The notes: generated by a model not told the origin, from the letters alone. A DNA stretch of 64,000 nt from Anaerosporobacter faecicola (GCF_012070565.1 NZ_JAAQRO010000022.1:124001-188000); one strand, 5' to 3'. Counted from the first letter of the stretch, positions 37,178 through 46,597 are shown. Translations and numbers: made by a program.

Positions 37178-37206
37178 ATTGTAAAAGAGATTTTTCATTT
37201 TGTCAA
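37178..37206 (-). promoter_or_regulatory. Promoter of the proS T-box transcript
   Basis: TTGACA (37201-37206), a 17-base spacer and TACAAT (37178-37183) on the minus strand. Confidence 0.75.
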
Positions 37207-37310
37207 GCATGAGCAAACTCTAATTCGCTTCCTTATGAATAACGTCAATTTGATTAATGTTGAACAATATTACTATCATTCATACAACCAAACTTTAATG
37301 TTGTTCCCTC

Positions 37311-37505
37311 CTACTCAACTTCTGCGGTAAAGCCAATATCATCTAATTCTTCAATAGATTTTTGAACCACTGCCTCGTCTCCTTCAATGGTAACACTCTT
37401 ATCTTCTAACGTTACCGTATGTGCAATTCCTGCATCACTTAACACCTTATCGATTCTTGCTACACAATGGTTACAGCTCATTTCTTTCACATGTAATTTT
37501 GTCAT
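37311..37505 (-). CDS. copZ: Copper chaperone, HMA domain
   Basis: 64 residues of a single heavy-metal-associated domain. The Cu(I)-binding motif is MSCNHC near residue 11, and the length is typical of CopZ. It should carry copper to the CopA pump or CsoR. The ATG ending at 37505 is preceded by a GGTGA site. It is the last gene of copA-csoR-copZ, about 45 bases after csoR. Confidence 0.88.
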   Translation of the reverse strand: MTKLHVKEMSCNHCVARIDKVLSDAGIAHTVTLEDKSVTIEGDEAVVQKSIEELDDIGFTAEVE

Positions 37506-37550
37506 AAAATTCACCAGATCCCTTCTACTGTCTTCCAGCTTTGTTTTTAT

Positions 37551-37883
37551 TTATTTCATCACCTTTTGTATTGTATTAACTAGTTCATCGATCACTTCGT
37601 CATTTCCTTCACGGATACTATCCACAACACAAGTTTTGATATGATTTCCTAGTAATACCTTATTGAAACTATTAAGAGCTGCTTGAACTGCTGATACTTG
37701 TGTGAGGATATCCACACAATATGCATCTCGTTCTAGCATTCCTTTAATTCCCCTTATCTGCCCTTCCACACGATTCAAACGATTCATAAGATTCCGAAAT
37801 TCTTCTTCCTCTCGATGTTTTCGTTTTGTACAGCAACATTCCATACTACTTAAATCTTCCTGCGTATTCTCTGGTTTGTCCAT
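37551..37883 (-). CDS. csoR: Copper-sensing repressor CsoR
   Basis: 110 residues. It binds Cu(I) through Cys56, His81 and Cys85 (YCVDILTQ and HIKTCV), the conserved CsoR triad, and releases operator DNA. RLNRVEGQIRGIKGM is the family signature. The ATG ending at 37883 follows GGAGGG. An extra CCC triplet at residues 16-18 is an unusual N-terminal feature. It sits between copA and copZ. The matching palindromic operator lies just upstream of copA. Confidence 0.9.
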   Translation of the reverse strand: MDKPENTQEDLSSMECCCTKRKHREEEEFRNLMNRLNRVEGQIRGIKGMLERDAYCVDILTQVSAVQAALNSFNKVLLGNHIKTCVVDSIREGNDEVIDELVNTIQKVMK

Positions 37884-37924
37884 CTTTGCTCTTCCCTCCT
37901 TTTGTATTGCGTATAGCAATTGTA

Positions 37925-40198
37925 TCATTGGCTATCCAATTTCTTCATACGTAACCGAAGTGCATTTCCTACTACACATACGGAACTGAGTGACATTGCA
38001 AATCCTGCCAGCATTGGGCTTAATAACATATGATCTAGACCATAAAATACACCTGCAGCAACTGGAATTCCAATCATATTGTAAAAGAACGCCCAGAACA
38101 AATTTTCCTTAATATTACGAATGGTTAATTTACTTAAACGAATAGCTTTATATACATCACGAAGATCCGATTTCATAAGCACGATATCACCAGATTCAAT
38201 TGCCACGTCACTTCCACTACCAATTGCCATTCCTATATCTGCTTGCACCAATGCTGGTGCATCATTGATTCCATCTCCGACCATCATAACAACATTGCCT
38301 TCCATTTGCAAGTTACGAACAACCTCTGCTTTATCCCCAGGTAATACCTCCGCTATAACATGGTCCACATGCACCTGTTCTCCAATATGCTCTGCCGTTC
38401 TTTGATTATCTCCTGTCAGCATATATACGGTTGCACCTAATTTCTTAATGCTTTCTATTGCTTCTCTACTGGTGCTTTTAATGGTATCCGCGACTCCAAT
38501 CAAACCAATCAGTTCTTGATCCATTGCTACATACATTGGTGTTTTTGCTTGCATTGCAAGCATATTGGCTTGCTCTTCATAAGTCTTCATATCCACTTCG
38601 TGTTCTGCTAGAATTTTATCATTCCCAATCAAAATACTTTTTCCATTAGAAAATGTCGCTTCTACACCTTTTCCACTGAGATTTATAAAATCCTCTACTA
38701 GGTACTTCTGTTCTTGAATCCAGTTCTCCCAGTTATTTTCCTGTTTCTTTACCACTTTTGCTTGTCCTACAATGGCATTGGCTAATGGATGATCCGATGC
38801 AGCTTCAACCTGAGCTGCAATCATTAAAAGTTCATTCGGTGCATACGAATGGCTAATGAGGTCCGTTACCTGTGGTTTTCCATTGGTAATGGTACCCGTT
38901 TTATCTAAAACTACTGCTGTAACCTTATGGGTTGTCTCCAATGCTTCTCCACTTTTAATCAGGATTCCATTGCTTGCACCAAGTCCCGTACCTACCATGA
39001 TTGCTGTTGGAGTTGCCAGACCCAGCGCACATGGACAAGCAATTACAAGTACCGACACAAAAATCTTTAATACAAATGCAAGTTCATAACCCATTAGCAG
39101 CCAGACAATTGCAGCGACAATTGCAATTCCCATAACCGTTGGTACGAAATACCCTGCAACTTTATCTGCAATCTTTGCAATTGGTGCTTTTTTCCCTTGC
39201 GCATCTTCAATGAGTTTAATGATTTTAGATAAGGTGGTATCTTCTCCTGTTCTTGTAATTCGCACATAAAGCACACCATTATAGTTTATGCTACCACCAA
39301 TTACCTCATCCTCTGCCTGCTTTTCTACGGGAATACTCTCCCCTGTTAACATGGACTCATCCACACTACTGTTCCCTGTTGTAACAATACCATCCATGGG
39401 TATTTTATTACCTGGTTTGATGACAACAAGATCACCAACTTGTAATTGCTCTACAGGAATAATCTTCTCCTCATTATTGTGAATCAGACATGCCGTGTCT
39501 GGGGTAAGTTCTAATAACTTTTTAATTGCGCCTGAGGTTTTACTTTTGCTTCTTTTCTCTAGGAATTTTCCTAACATGATCAGTGTAATAACTACGGCAG
39601 CTGATTCATAGTACAGATTGTGAACTGCATGTTCAGAAGTCGGTATTCTAATCGTCATGACCAAACTGTAAAGAAATGCGCTTGTCGTACCGATTGCAAC
39701 AAGTGAATCCATATTGGGATTTCCCTTTGCCAATGTCTTAAACCCGACTATATAAAAGTTTCGTCCTAGATATAAGATTGGAATTGTCAATATTAACTGA
39801 GCAAGTGCAAAATTCATTGGATGTTCCATACTGATCCACTCTGGTACATAGATTGGAAATGGTAACATATGCCCCATGGATAGATATAAAAGTGGAATAG
39901 CTAGAAGAATTGCACTGATCAATCTTCTTTTGGCACTTTCCAATTGCTCATCTTCCTCTTTCCGTGTATGATCCTCTGCCCCTTTTTCAATATCTTTTGG
40001 TTCAAAACCTGCTTTTTCAATCTTTGCTTTTATTGTATCAAGAGTAATCTGCTTTTCATCATACACAATCCTTGCTTTTGCTGTGGTTAGATTTACTTCA
40101 CATGTTTCAACTCCTGCCTGTTTTCTTACGGTTCTTTCAACTCCACTACTGCAAGCTGCACAAGTCATCCCATTGATCTGTAGTGTAACTTCTTTCAT
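37925..40198 (-). CDS. copA: Copper-exporting P1B-type ATPase
   Basis: 757 residues. It pumps Cu(I) out of the cell. There is one N-terminal HMA domain (GMTCAAC near 10), eight likely membrane helices, the TGES phosphatase loop, the intramembrane CPC motif in CPCALGLATP, the phosphorylated Asp in DKTGTITNG, the HP motif (SDHPLANAI), and GDGINDAPAL. The ATG ending at 40198 follows AAGGAG; the long upstream frame crosses the operator and is not coding. First gene of the copper operon. Confidence 0.95.
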   Translation of the reverse strand: MKEVTLQINGMTCAACSSGVERTVRKQAGVETCEVNLTTAKARIVYDEKQITLDTIKAKIEKAGFEPKDIEKGAEDHTRKEEDEQLESAKRRLISAILLAIPLLYLSMGHMLPFPIYVPEWISMEHPMNFALAQLILTIPILYLGRNFYIVGFKTLAKGNPNMDSLVAIGTTSAFLYSLVMTIRIPTSEHAVHNLYYESAAVVITLIMLGKFLEKRSKSKTSGAIKKLLELTPDTACLIHNNEEKIIPVEQLQVGDLVVIKPGNKIPMDGIVTTGNSSVDESMLTGESIPVEKQAEDEVIGGSINYNGVLYVRITRTGEDTTLSKIIKLIEDAQGKKAPIAKIADKVAGYFVPTVMGIAIVAAIVWLLMGYELAFVLKIFVSVLVIACPCALGLATPTAIMVGTGLGASNGILIKSGEALETTHKVTAVVLDKTGTITNGKPQVTDLISHSYAPNELLMIAAQVEAASDHPLANAIVGQAKVVKKQENNWENWIQEQKYLVEDFINLSGKGVEATFSNGKSILIGNDKILAEHEVDMKTYEEQANMLAMQAKTPMYVAMDQELIGLIGVADTIKSTSREAIESIKKLGATVYMLTGDNQRTAEHIGEQVHVDHVIAEVLPGDKAEVVRNLQMEGNVVMMVGDGINDAPALVQADIGMAIGSGSDVAIESGDIVLMKSDLRDVYKAIRLSKLTIRNIKENLFWAFFYNMIGIPVAAGVFYGLDHMLLSPMLAGFAMSLSSVCVVGNALRLRMKKLDSQ

Positions 40199-40259
40199 TG
40201 TGTTTCTCCTTTCTGATGGTTTATCTCTATTCCTTTTATAAAGGGAAATTTTCCTTTCT

Positions 40260-40276
40260 ATACCCCTAAGGGGTAT
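40260..40276 (-). promoter_or_regulatory. CsoR-type operator
   Basis: ATACCCC-TAA-GGGGTAT is a perfect palindrome of the G-tract type bound by CsoR repressors. It lies immediately downstream of the copA -10, at the likely transcription start. Confidence 0.85.
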
Positions 40277-40280
40277 ATCC

Positions 40281-40309
40281 ATCATAATCTATTCTCTACT
40301 ATACGTCAA
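40281..40309 (-). promoter_or_regulatory. Promoter of the copper operon
   Basis: TTGACG (40304-40309), a 17-base spacer and TATGAT (40281-40286), directly abutting the CsoR operator. Confidence 0.8.
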
Positions 40310-40423
40310 TCACTTTTTTCACTCTTTAATCATTCAAAACACATTGTTATATTACGGTTGTTTTTCTATATACAATAGGACATATTTCCCATCTTAACTA
40401 ATTTCGATTACATTCACCCTTTA

Positions 40424-40452
40424 TTGACTTTTTACATTATTATTTTTATACT
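40424..40452 (+). promoter_or_regulatory. Promoter of the HD-GYP gene
   Basis: TTGACT (40424-40429), 17-base spacer, TATACT (40447-40452). It implies a leader of about 170 nt, in which I see no clear structure. Confidence 0.7.
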
Positions 40453-40629
40453 ATACATATGACAACAGGGCCAAATTGCCTCTGTTTCAAGTTACATATT
40501 TGCAATGTTCAATCAGTTTTCGATATCATACGCAATGTTATTACGTATTAATAGATTTTTTGATTAATCTTTCATTTAGTATATGTCATATATCTTCTAA
40601 TTATTTTATATCAAAAGAGGTGATAAGGT

Positions 40630-41736
40630 ATGAAGGTGACAAAAATTCTCATGTCCAAAGCAATACCAGGTATGGTATTGGCAAAAGATATTCTTGATTA
40701 CTCTGGCAAGATTTTAGTTGCCGATGGTACTACATTAACAGACAAGATTATCTCCAAACTACAGTTTTATGCCATCCAAAGTCTTCTTGTACAGATGAAT
40801 GATCAGGGGGAGATTGTTAATGCTTATGAGGATTCTCATGAAGATTCGCCCTCTACCTCAGATTGGCATCTAGAAAAGATTCGGAACACAAAGGAATTTC
40901 AAGAATTCCAAGAAGAATTCTATGCCTATGCAAATCACTTTCAATCCTATATAGATCAGGTTATTACAACCGATGTTCCTTTAGATCTGTCGTATCTATT
41001 GAATTCAACGAATAAGGTAATGGGCAAATCCCGTAATACCATTCATTTATTTGATATGATCAATTGTATGAGAGCGTATGATGATTCCACTTATAGCCAT
41101 TGCATCAATGTTTCCCTAATCTGCAATGTATTTGGACAATGGATCCACCTGTCACAAGCAGATGTTGATACGCTTACTCTATGTGGTCTTTTCCACGACA
41201 TTGGAAAATTAGAGATTCCTCAATCAATCATTATGAAGCCGGATCGTTTAACAGATGATGAGTATCGAATGATGAAAAAGCATACGTTAATGGGCTATGA
41301 CCTATTAAAAGATCGAGATATTGATATACGTATTAAGAAAGCTGCCTTGATGCATCATGAACGTCTCGATGGATCAGGTTACCCACAACATCTAAAAGGT
41401 GACCAGATCGATAATTTTTCAAAAATTGTTGCAATTGCAGATGTATATGATGCCTTGACTTCCAAACGAGTCTATCGAGAACCACTTTGTCCTTTTGAAG
41501 TATTACATATTTTCGAAAGAGAAGGGTTCGTCAAATACGATCCTGCTTATTTAGTTGTTTTCTTTCAGAAAATGTTCGCAACCTATGTTTCTAATACGGT
41601 ACGTCTCAATGATGGATCGGAAGGCAAGATCATCATGCTGAACAAGCAAGCCTTAGCAGATCCAATTGTTCAAATTGGTAGCGAATTCATCGATCTTTCT
41701 AAGCACAAAGATCTATACATACAAGCAATTTTATAG
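40630..41736 (+). CDS. HD-GYP domain phosphodiesterase
   Basis: 368 residues. The C-terminal half is an HD-GYP domain, the class that hydrolyses cyclic di-GMP: HDIGK near residue 190, HTLMGYDLL, HHERLDGSGYP near 238 and IVAIADVYDALTS near 263. The N-terminal 150 residues contain no recognised sensor domain and no membrane segment, so it is cytoplasmic. AGAGGTGA precedes the ATG. No cyclase gene is nearby. Confidence 0.9.
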   Translation: MKVTKILMSKAIPGMVLAKDILDYSGKILVADGTTLTDKIISKLQFYAIQSLLVQMNDQGEIVNAYEDSHEDSPSTSDWHLEKIRNTKEFQEFQEEFYAYANHFQSYIDQVITTDVPLDLSYLLNSTNKVMGKSRNTIHLFDMINCMRAYDDSTYSHCINVSLICNVFGQWIHLSQADVDTLTLCGLFHDIGKLEIPQSIIMKPDRLTDDEYRMMKKHTLMGYDLLKDRDIDIRIKKAALMHHERLDGSGYPQHLKGDQIDNFSKIVAIADVYDALTSKRVYREPLCPFEVLHIFEREGFVKYDPAYLVVFFQKMFATYVSNTVRLNDGSEGKIIMLNKQALADPIVQIGSEFIDLSKHKDLYIQAIL

Positions 41737-41764
41737 TCAACTTTTATAATGAATAAAACTAATT

Positions 41765-41802
41765 AAGGTTATGTTTTGGGCGCAAGCACGAGACATAACC
41801 TT
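41765..41802 (+). terminator. Hairpin after the HD-GYP gene
   Basis: AAGGTTATGT/ACATAACCTT form a 10-base stem around a GC-rich loop; there is no T-run after it, so it is a weak terminator call. Confidence 0.4.
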
Positions 41803-41830
41803 ACAAATTAAATTACACAAAAATTATCTA

Positions 41831-41888
41831 AAAAAATCTCAAATTACAGTAAGCAGGATTTCTCCCTCTTAACATAATTTGAGATTTT
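41831..41888 (-). terminator. Terminator of murA
   Basis: A 14-base perfect stem (41833-41846 with 41875-41888) is followed on the minus strand by a T-run. Confidence 0.8.
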
Positions 41889-41927
41889 ATCATAGTTTTA
41901 TTAACTTTTTTTCTATACGATTAGATA

Positions 41928-43226
41928 TTAACCTACTTTAAGTTTGAATTTTTGAATGGCTTTGTCATCCTCTACATCTACTTTTTCCATATCTGCGCCT
42001 AATTGCTGCATCTTACCTTCAAAGTTTTCATATCCACGTTCAATGTATTCAATATGGTCAACAATAGTAAAGCCTTCTGCTACAAGTCCTGCAGTTACTA
42101 AAGCAGCCCCTGCACGTAGATCAGGCGCACTCACAATCGCACCAGTAAAGCCTTCGACTCCTGTAATAATTGCACTATTTCCTTCAACTTTAATAGTAGC
42201 ACCCATACGAGCCAATTCATCAACATATTTCAATCTATTTTCAAAGATACTTTCTGTTACGATACTTGTTCCATTGGATAACGCCAACAAAGTGGCAATC
42301 TGTGGCTGCATATCTGTTGGAAATCCTGGATATGGTAACGTCTTAACATGTGTATTACCTAAACGTTTTTCAGACTTCACTAATACAGAATCATCATATT
42401 CTTCAACGGTTGCACCGATTTCGATTAATTTAGCTGTAATTGCTTCAAGATGCTTTGGTATTACGTTCTTGATCAGTACTTCCCCTTTTGTAGCAGCTGC
42501 AGCTAACATAAATGTTCCCGCTTCAATCTGGTCAGGAATAATTGAATATTCCGTTCCATGTAATTTATTGACACCTTTGATTCGAATAATATCAGTACCC
42601 GCACCTTTAATGTTCGCCCCCATACTATTCAAAAAATTGGCTACATCTACAATGTGAGGTTCTTTTGCAGCATTCTCAATAATTGTCTGTCCTTCTGCCA
42701 TACAAGCAGCTAGCATGATATTAATAGTAGCACCAACACTAACCATATCAAGATAGATGTGGTTACCAATTAATTCTTCTGCTTTTGCACAGATCATGCC
42801 ATATTCAATCTTCACAGAAGCTCCCAATGCTTCAAATCCTTTGATATGTTGATCAATCGGTCTGCTTCCGATGTTACAACCACCAGGTAATGCAACTTGT
42901 GCATGATTGTATTTTCCTAACAAAGCTCCTAATAAATAGTAAGAAGCTCGTATCTTTCGTATAAATTCATAATCAATATTAATACTGCTAATTTGACTTC
43001 CATTTATCTTAACGACATGTTCATTAACACGCTCAACCTTCGCCCCGATGCCTTCCATTGCCTGTAATAAAACATTAATGTCTCGTACGTTTGGTAAATT
43101 CTCAATTGTTACTGTTTCATCTGTCATAATTGCAGCAGATAAGATACCTAAAGCAGCATTCTTTGCGCCACCTATTGTAACTTCCCCATGAAGCGGTTTC
43201 CCACCTTTGATAATATATTGCTCCAT
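41928..43226 (-). CDS. murA: UDP-N-acetylglucosamine 1-carboxyvinyltransferase
   Basis: 432 residues. It catalyses the first committed step of peptidoglycan synthesis, adding enolpyruvate to UDP-GlcNAc. The N-terminal GGKPLHGEVTIGGAKNAAL binds substrate, the catalytic Cys lies in LPGGCNIGSRPIDQH near 117 (the fosfomycin-targeted position), and YPGFPTDMQPQ near 305 and LRAGAALV near 375 are further signatures. The Cys is retained, so intrinsic fosfomycin resistance by Cys-to-Asp change is not expected. Confidence 0.94.
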   Translation of the reverse strand: MEQYIIKGGKPLHGEVTIGGAKNAALGILSAAIMTDETVTIENLPNVRDINVLLQAMEGIGAKVERVNEHVVKINGSQISSINIDYEFIRKIRASYYLLGALLGKYNHAQVALPGGCNIGSRPIDQHIKGFEALGASVKIEYGMICAKAEELIGNHIYLDMVSVGATINIMLAACMAEGQTIIENAAKEPHIVDVANFLNSMGANIKGAGTDIIRIKGVNKLHGTEYSIIPDQIEAGTFMLAAAATKGEVLIKNVIPKHLEAITAKLIEIGATVEEYDDSVLVKSEKRLGNTHVKTLPYPGFPTDMQPQIATLLALSNGTSIVTESIFENRLKYVDELARMGATIKVEGNSAIITGVEGFTGAIVSAPDLRAGAALVTAGLVAEGFTIVDHIEYIERGYENFEGKMQQLGADMEKVDVEDDKAIQKFKLKVG

Positions 43227-43324
43227 CGCACACCTCTATTGTTTCCTATAAAAACAGAAAAAAGTTAATTTTTCAGCATAGTTTTCCATTCTTAATTTTT
43301 TCACATATATGATTATACCATAAA

Positions 43325-43828
43325 CTATTCATTTGTAAACAAAAGATTACGAATTGCCTCTACTAATCCTTCTGCGTCCAAATTTTCCGCATCAATTGCA
43401 AAATGACAATATTGCTCATACAGAGGACATCTTTCATCATATAGCCCTCTCAAGTCTTGACCTTCTTTCAGCACAACACCCCTTTGCTTTATATTGCCAA
43501 GCCGTTTGCATAATGTGTCATAGCTCAGCTTTATGTATACGACAGTTCCAATGGCTCGAAGGTGTTCCATCGCTTCTTTTCCATAGATCACACTTCCTCC
43601 TGTTGCAATGATGGCTTCCTCTGCCTCAATAGAAGCATTCACTTTATTTTCTATCTCAATGAACGCATCAAGACCTTTCGTTGCAATAATTTGATGTAAT
43701 AACTTTTTTTCTTGTTTTTGAATCAGTAGATCGCTATCAATAAATTGATAGCCTAGTACTTTTGCTAAAATTACTCCTGCCGTACTTTTACCAGCACCTG
43801 GCATTCCAACTAAAACTACATTACGCAT
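43325..43828 (-). CDS. aroK: Shikimate kinase
   Basis: 167 residues. It phosphorylates shikimate in aromatic amino-acid synthesis. The Walker A is GMPGAGKST near residue 9, the substrate motif DSDLLIQ near 32, and IIATGGSV near 75. The lid region is RGVVLKEGQDLRGLYDERCPLYEQ. The ATG ending at 43828 follows GGAGG. No other aro genes are adjacent. It lies upstream of murA on the same strand with a gap of about 100 bases. Confidence 0.9.
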   Translation of the reverse strand: MRNVVLVGMPGAGKSTAGVILAKVLGYQFIDSDLLIQKQEKKLLHQIIATKGLDAFIEIENKVNASIEAEEAIIATGGSVIYGKEAMEHLRAIGTVVYIKLSYDTLCKRLGNIKQRGVVLKEGQDLRGLYDERCPLYEQYCHFAIDAENLDAEGLVEAIRNLLFTNE

Positions 43829-43916
43829 AACTTCCTCCAAATTAAGTCATTCTTTTGTTCTTTCTTAGTATAACCATAATGCAAAAAGTGTATTGCATGT
43901 TCTTTTGCTAAATATT

Positions 43917-45773
43917 CTATTTTTTTCTATTCTCAAAGTAGACAAAGGAGTCAATGGAATCCAATATATCTTTAAAATTCTCTCTTGGCGCATAAGCAAT
44001 ATACTTTTGAAGAATATCGATCTGTGCATCTCCACGGTAACGACCATAGAATATATCAAAAAGATTATGTCCCCGCACATAAGTCTTGATCAATTCCATA
44101 TTATTTTTCAGATCATTCTTACAGGTAATACGAAGATTAAAATTCTTGATCAATCGTTTTGTACTGCCTAATTTGAATAAATAATCTTTCCATTTTGTAT
44201 AAAGTATATTATAAAACTCTTCTTCGCTCTTCACAACACCTATTTTAGTCATAATTTTAGGATCTAAAAAGTAATTCTCGAATGAATAATATTTTAATAT
44301 TAATACATTTTTTGGTGTTACACGTGGAAGCTTATCAACATCCTCCTTGGCTCTCTGGCTATAATAACTACAAAGTTGCTTTACAAGATGTTTTGGATTT
44401 TTTCCGTCACTATCACGAATCATTAAAAATTGATCCTTTAGATACAACTGGTTAATGTATTTTAGATTCGCGTAGGTCTTAATGTTCGTACAGCTATTTG
44501 TCGTTATAATGGATATTCGCTGTGGTTTTCCATTCTCATCATATATCTCAGAATAATATTTTTCCAAAAGTAATGGAAGACGGCTACTATCCTGCTTTCC
44601 TTCTACAATAAATACAAAATTAACGTTCATCAAATCATTGGCTGTATAACCTAGATCATCTAAGATCTCATCAATGTCCGCATCCTCCCGAACTGTTGTA
44701 TAATGCTCTTCGTCCAGTACAACTTGTTTGATCTGTTTCTGTGAGAAGTTAAAGATTAAATTTGGTGAATGGGTGGAGAACATTACCTGATTCTTTTTGG
44801 ATAATTGGTACAAAATCTCACTTGCTTGTTTTTGAAGTTGTGGATGAAGGTAAATCTCTGGATCTTCTATCATAATGATACAAGGCAATATACCTGGTTC
44901 ATCAATATAAGCCTGCAGCAAGGATAATGCATATATGCTTTTTAAACCTTCTCCCAACATGTTCAGATTACCATTGGTTCCACGCTCTTCATTATAGATT
45001 TGTGTCTCAATTCGAAGCATGTCTTCAATATCCAGATTCACCGTATAACGAATCTTTTGGGACACACTTCCGTTTCTATAAAAATACCGATTTACTTTAT
45101 CTGCAAATTGCTGCAAATTCATATGATATAACTTATACTCCAACAAACGTGCTGTTTCATAAATGGTCAGATCATTGGGCTCCTTCTTTGATATCACACC
45201 AATGCATTGGAAACAATTATTGCATGGTTTCGTAGAATCAAACATACAAATATTCTCGCGTAAGTTCATCAAATCTTGTTTATCATAGAAACTAAATACA
45301 TCATTTTGAATCTGATCCGTGTTCCTTGTATGATCGATATGATAAATCTTAGGAAAAACAGCTTTTATGTAAATGTTGTTCTTTTTAAATCCGTCATTGT
45401 ACTTAATCGTTCCATCTGGTGTAATGATACACTGAAAAGATAGTACCCCCTCCTGAAAAGAAGGGAGTCTTGTCTTAAATTCTTTTTCCCACAAGTCATA
45501 ACGTTTGTAACGGCTAACAATACCTTTTTCCTGATAATTTTGTAGATCCTCTTCTGAAAATTCAACTTTAATATCAATAAGAATTGGTTTTTCAGGCACT
45601 AAAAAATTCGGTTTTGTTACCACAAAATCCCCAGTAATTGCTCGAATGGCATCTAAAACTACTGTTTTACCAGTGTTATTCTTTCCTACTAAAATTAGAG
45701 CATTTTCCACTTCATTAATGGTCATATCCTTAATAACTTTAAAATTACGAATTCTAAGATAACTAATCTTCAT
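43917..45773 (-). CDS. OLD-family ATPase with TOPRIM nuclease domain
   Basis: 618 residues. The N-terminal SMC-like ATPase part has Walker A VGKNNTGKT near 30; the ABC-like half continues to NMLGEGLKS (signature), IEDPEIYLHP (Walker B) and FSTHSPNLI. A TOPRIM domain follows (FIVEGKQDSSRLP near 395 and IRDSDG near 470), giving metal-dependent nuclease potential. A cluster of three cysteines (KPCNNCFQC near 182) in the insert could bind a metal. OLD proteins act in phage interference or DNA repair. It stands alone, with no UvrD-like partner beside it, so it is not a Gabija-type pair. Confidence 0.85.
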   Translation of the reverse strand: MKISYLRIRNFKVIKDMTINEVENALILVGKNNTGKTVVLDAIRAITGDFVVTKPNFLVPEKPILIDIKVEFSEEDLQNYQEKGIVSRYKRYDLWEKEFKTRLPSFQEGVLSFQCIITPDGTIKYNDGFKKNNIYIKAVFPKIYHIDHTRNTDQIQNDVFSFYDKQDLMNLRENICMFDSTKPCNNCFQCIGVISKKEPNDLTIYETARLLEYKLYHMNLQQFADKVNRYFYRNGSVSQKIRYTVNLDIEDMLRIETQIYNEERGTNGNLNMLGEGLKSIYALSLLQAYIDEPGILPCIIMIEDPEIYLHPQLQKQASEILYQLSKKNQVMFSTHSPNLIFNFSQKQIKQVVLDEEHYTTVREDADIDEILDDLGYTANDLMNVNFVFIVEGKQDSSRLPLLLEKYYSEIYDENGKPQRISIITTNSCTNIKTYANLKYINQLYLKDQFLMIRDSDGKNPKHLVKQLCSYYSQRAKEDVDKLPRVTPKNVLILKYYSFENYFLDPKIMTKIGVVKSEEEFYNILYTKWKDYLFKLGSTKRLIKNFNLRITCKNDLKNNMELIKTYVRGHNLFDIFYGRYRGDAQIDILQKYIAYAPRENFKDILDSIDSFVYFENRKK

Positions 45774-45826
45774 AAGCTTTACTCTCCTTTACATTCGTTA
45801 TTTACTACTGGTTCTTTACATATAAA

Positions 45827-46597
45827 TTATGTTTTGCTTTTTCTATCTTTAGCATTACTCTTTTGATTATTCTTCTGCTTATCCTTTATCCGTTTCGAAT
45901 GATACTCTTCTTTGTGTTTTGTCTTTTCAATGGCAGCACTTTTTTCAACAGTCTTTCTTGTAACACTTCCTCGTTCTACTTGTTTGGAATTCTTACTAGA
46001 CTTTTTTACAGAATAGCCAAAGGTTCCAATCAGATTACCTAAGTCGTAATATTCACCATGGGAGTATACAATGGGATTGGATCTTCCTAATTCCAACTTA
46101 CCTTTTTCTGTTAATAAGGAACGATCTACTTGTATGGCTTCTACATTTGCTAAAAAGAGATCGTGCGAACCTAATTTAATGATCTCCTTTAATTTACATT
46201 CTATGTTTACTGGACTTTCCTTAATTCCTGGTGCTGAAATCTTACTGCTCTCCTGTACTTGCAACCCCATTTCCTTATATTTGTCTACATCCCTTCCCGA
46301 ACGTACCCCACAATAATCGGTTGCTCTTGCTAAATCTCTGGTAGTAAGATTAATAACAAATTCCTTTGTTTCTGCAAGTATATCGTAGGAATATCGTTCT
46401 GGTCGTACAGATATAGATACCATAGGTGGATTTGTACAGACGGTACCAGCCCAAGCCACTGTAATAATATTCGGTTTTTCTCCTTCTCTCTTACAACTAA
46501 CCATTACTACTGGCAATGGATATAGCATATTACCAGCTTTCCAAACTTCTTTATTCATATATTCACTTGTAAACAACCGCAATATTTGCAGGTTCAC
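45827..46597 (-). CDS. Flavin reductase / flavoredoxin-like protein with basic tail
   Basis: 256 residues. The first 190 residues are an FMN-binding split barrel of the flavin reductase family (PLPVVMVSCKREGEKPNIITVAWAGTVCTNPPMVSISVRPERYS; EFVINLTTRDLARATDYCG). They probably bind FMN and transfer electrons in the cytoplasm. The last 55-60 residues are a highly basic Lys/Arg/Ser tail, which the family normally lacks. The GTG at 46597 is preceded by AGGAG; the ATG at 46558 has no good site. Confidence 0.8.
   Translation of the reverse strand: MNLQILRLFTSEYMNKEVWKAGNMLYPLPVVMVSCKREGEKPNIITVAWAGTVCTNPPMVSISVRPERYSYDILAETKEFVINLTTRDLARATDYCGVRSGRDVDKYKEMGLQVQESSKISAPGIKESPVNIECKLKEIIKLGSHDLFLANVEAIQVDRSLLTEKGKLELGRSNPIVYSHGEYYDLGNLIGTFGYSVKKSSKNSKQVERGSVTRKTVEKSAAIEKTKHKEEYHSKRIKDKQKNNQKSNAKDRKSKT

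Noticed and set aside
41956-42657. 233-residue plus-strand open frame opposite murA
   Set aside because: It is fully antisense to a well-conserved enzyme, has Ser/Thr/Ile-rich shadow composition and no ribosome site.
43865-44080. 71-residue minus-strand frame overlapping the end of the OLD gene
   Set aside because: Mostly inside a real gene in another frame, with no supporting site.
43917-45773. OLD gene considered as half of a Gabija-type defence pair
   Set aside because: No UvrD-like helicase gene lies next to it; neighbours are housekeeping genes.
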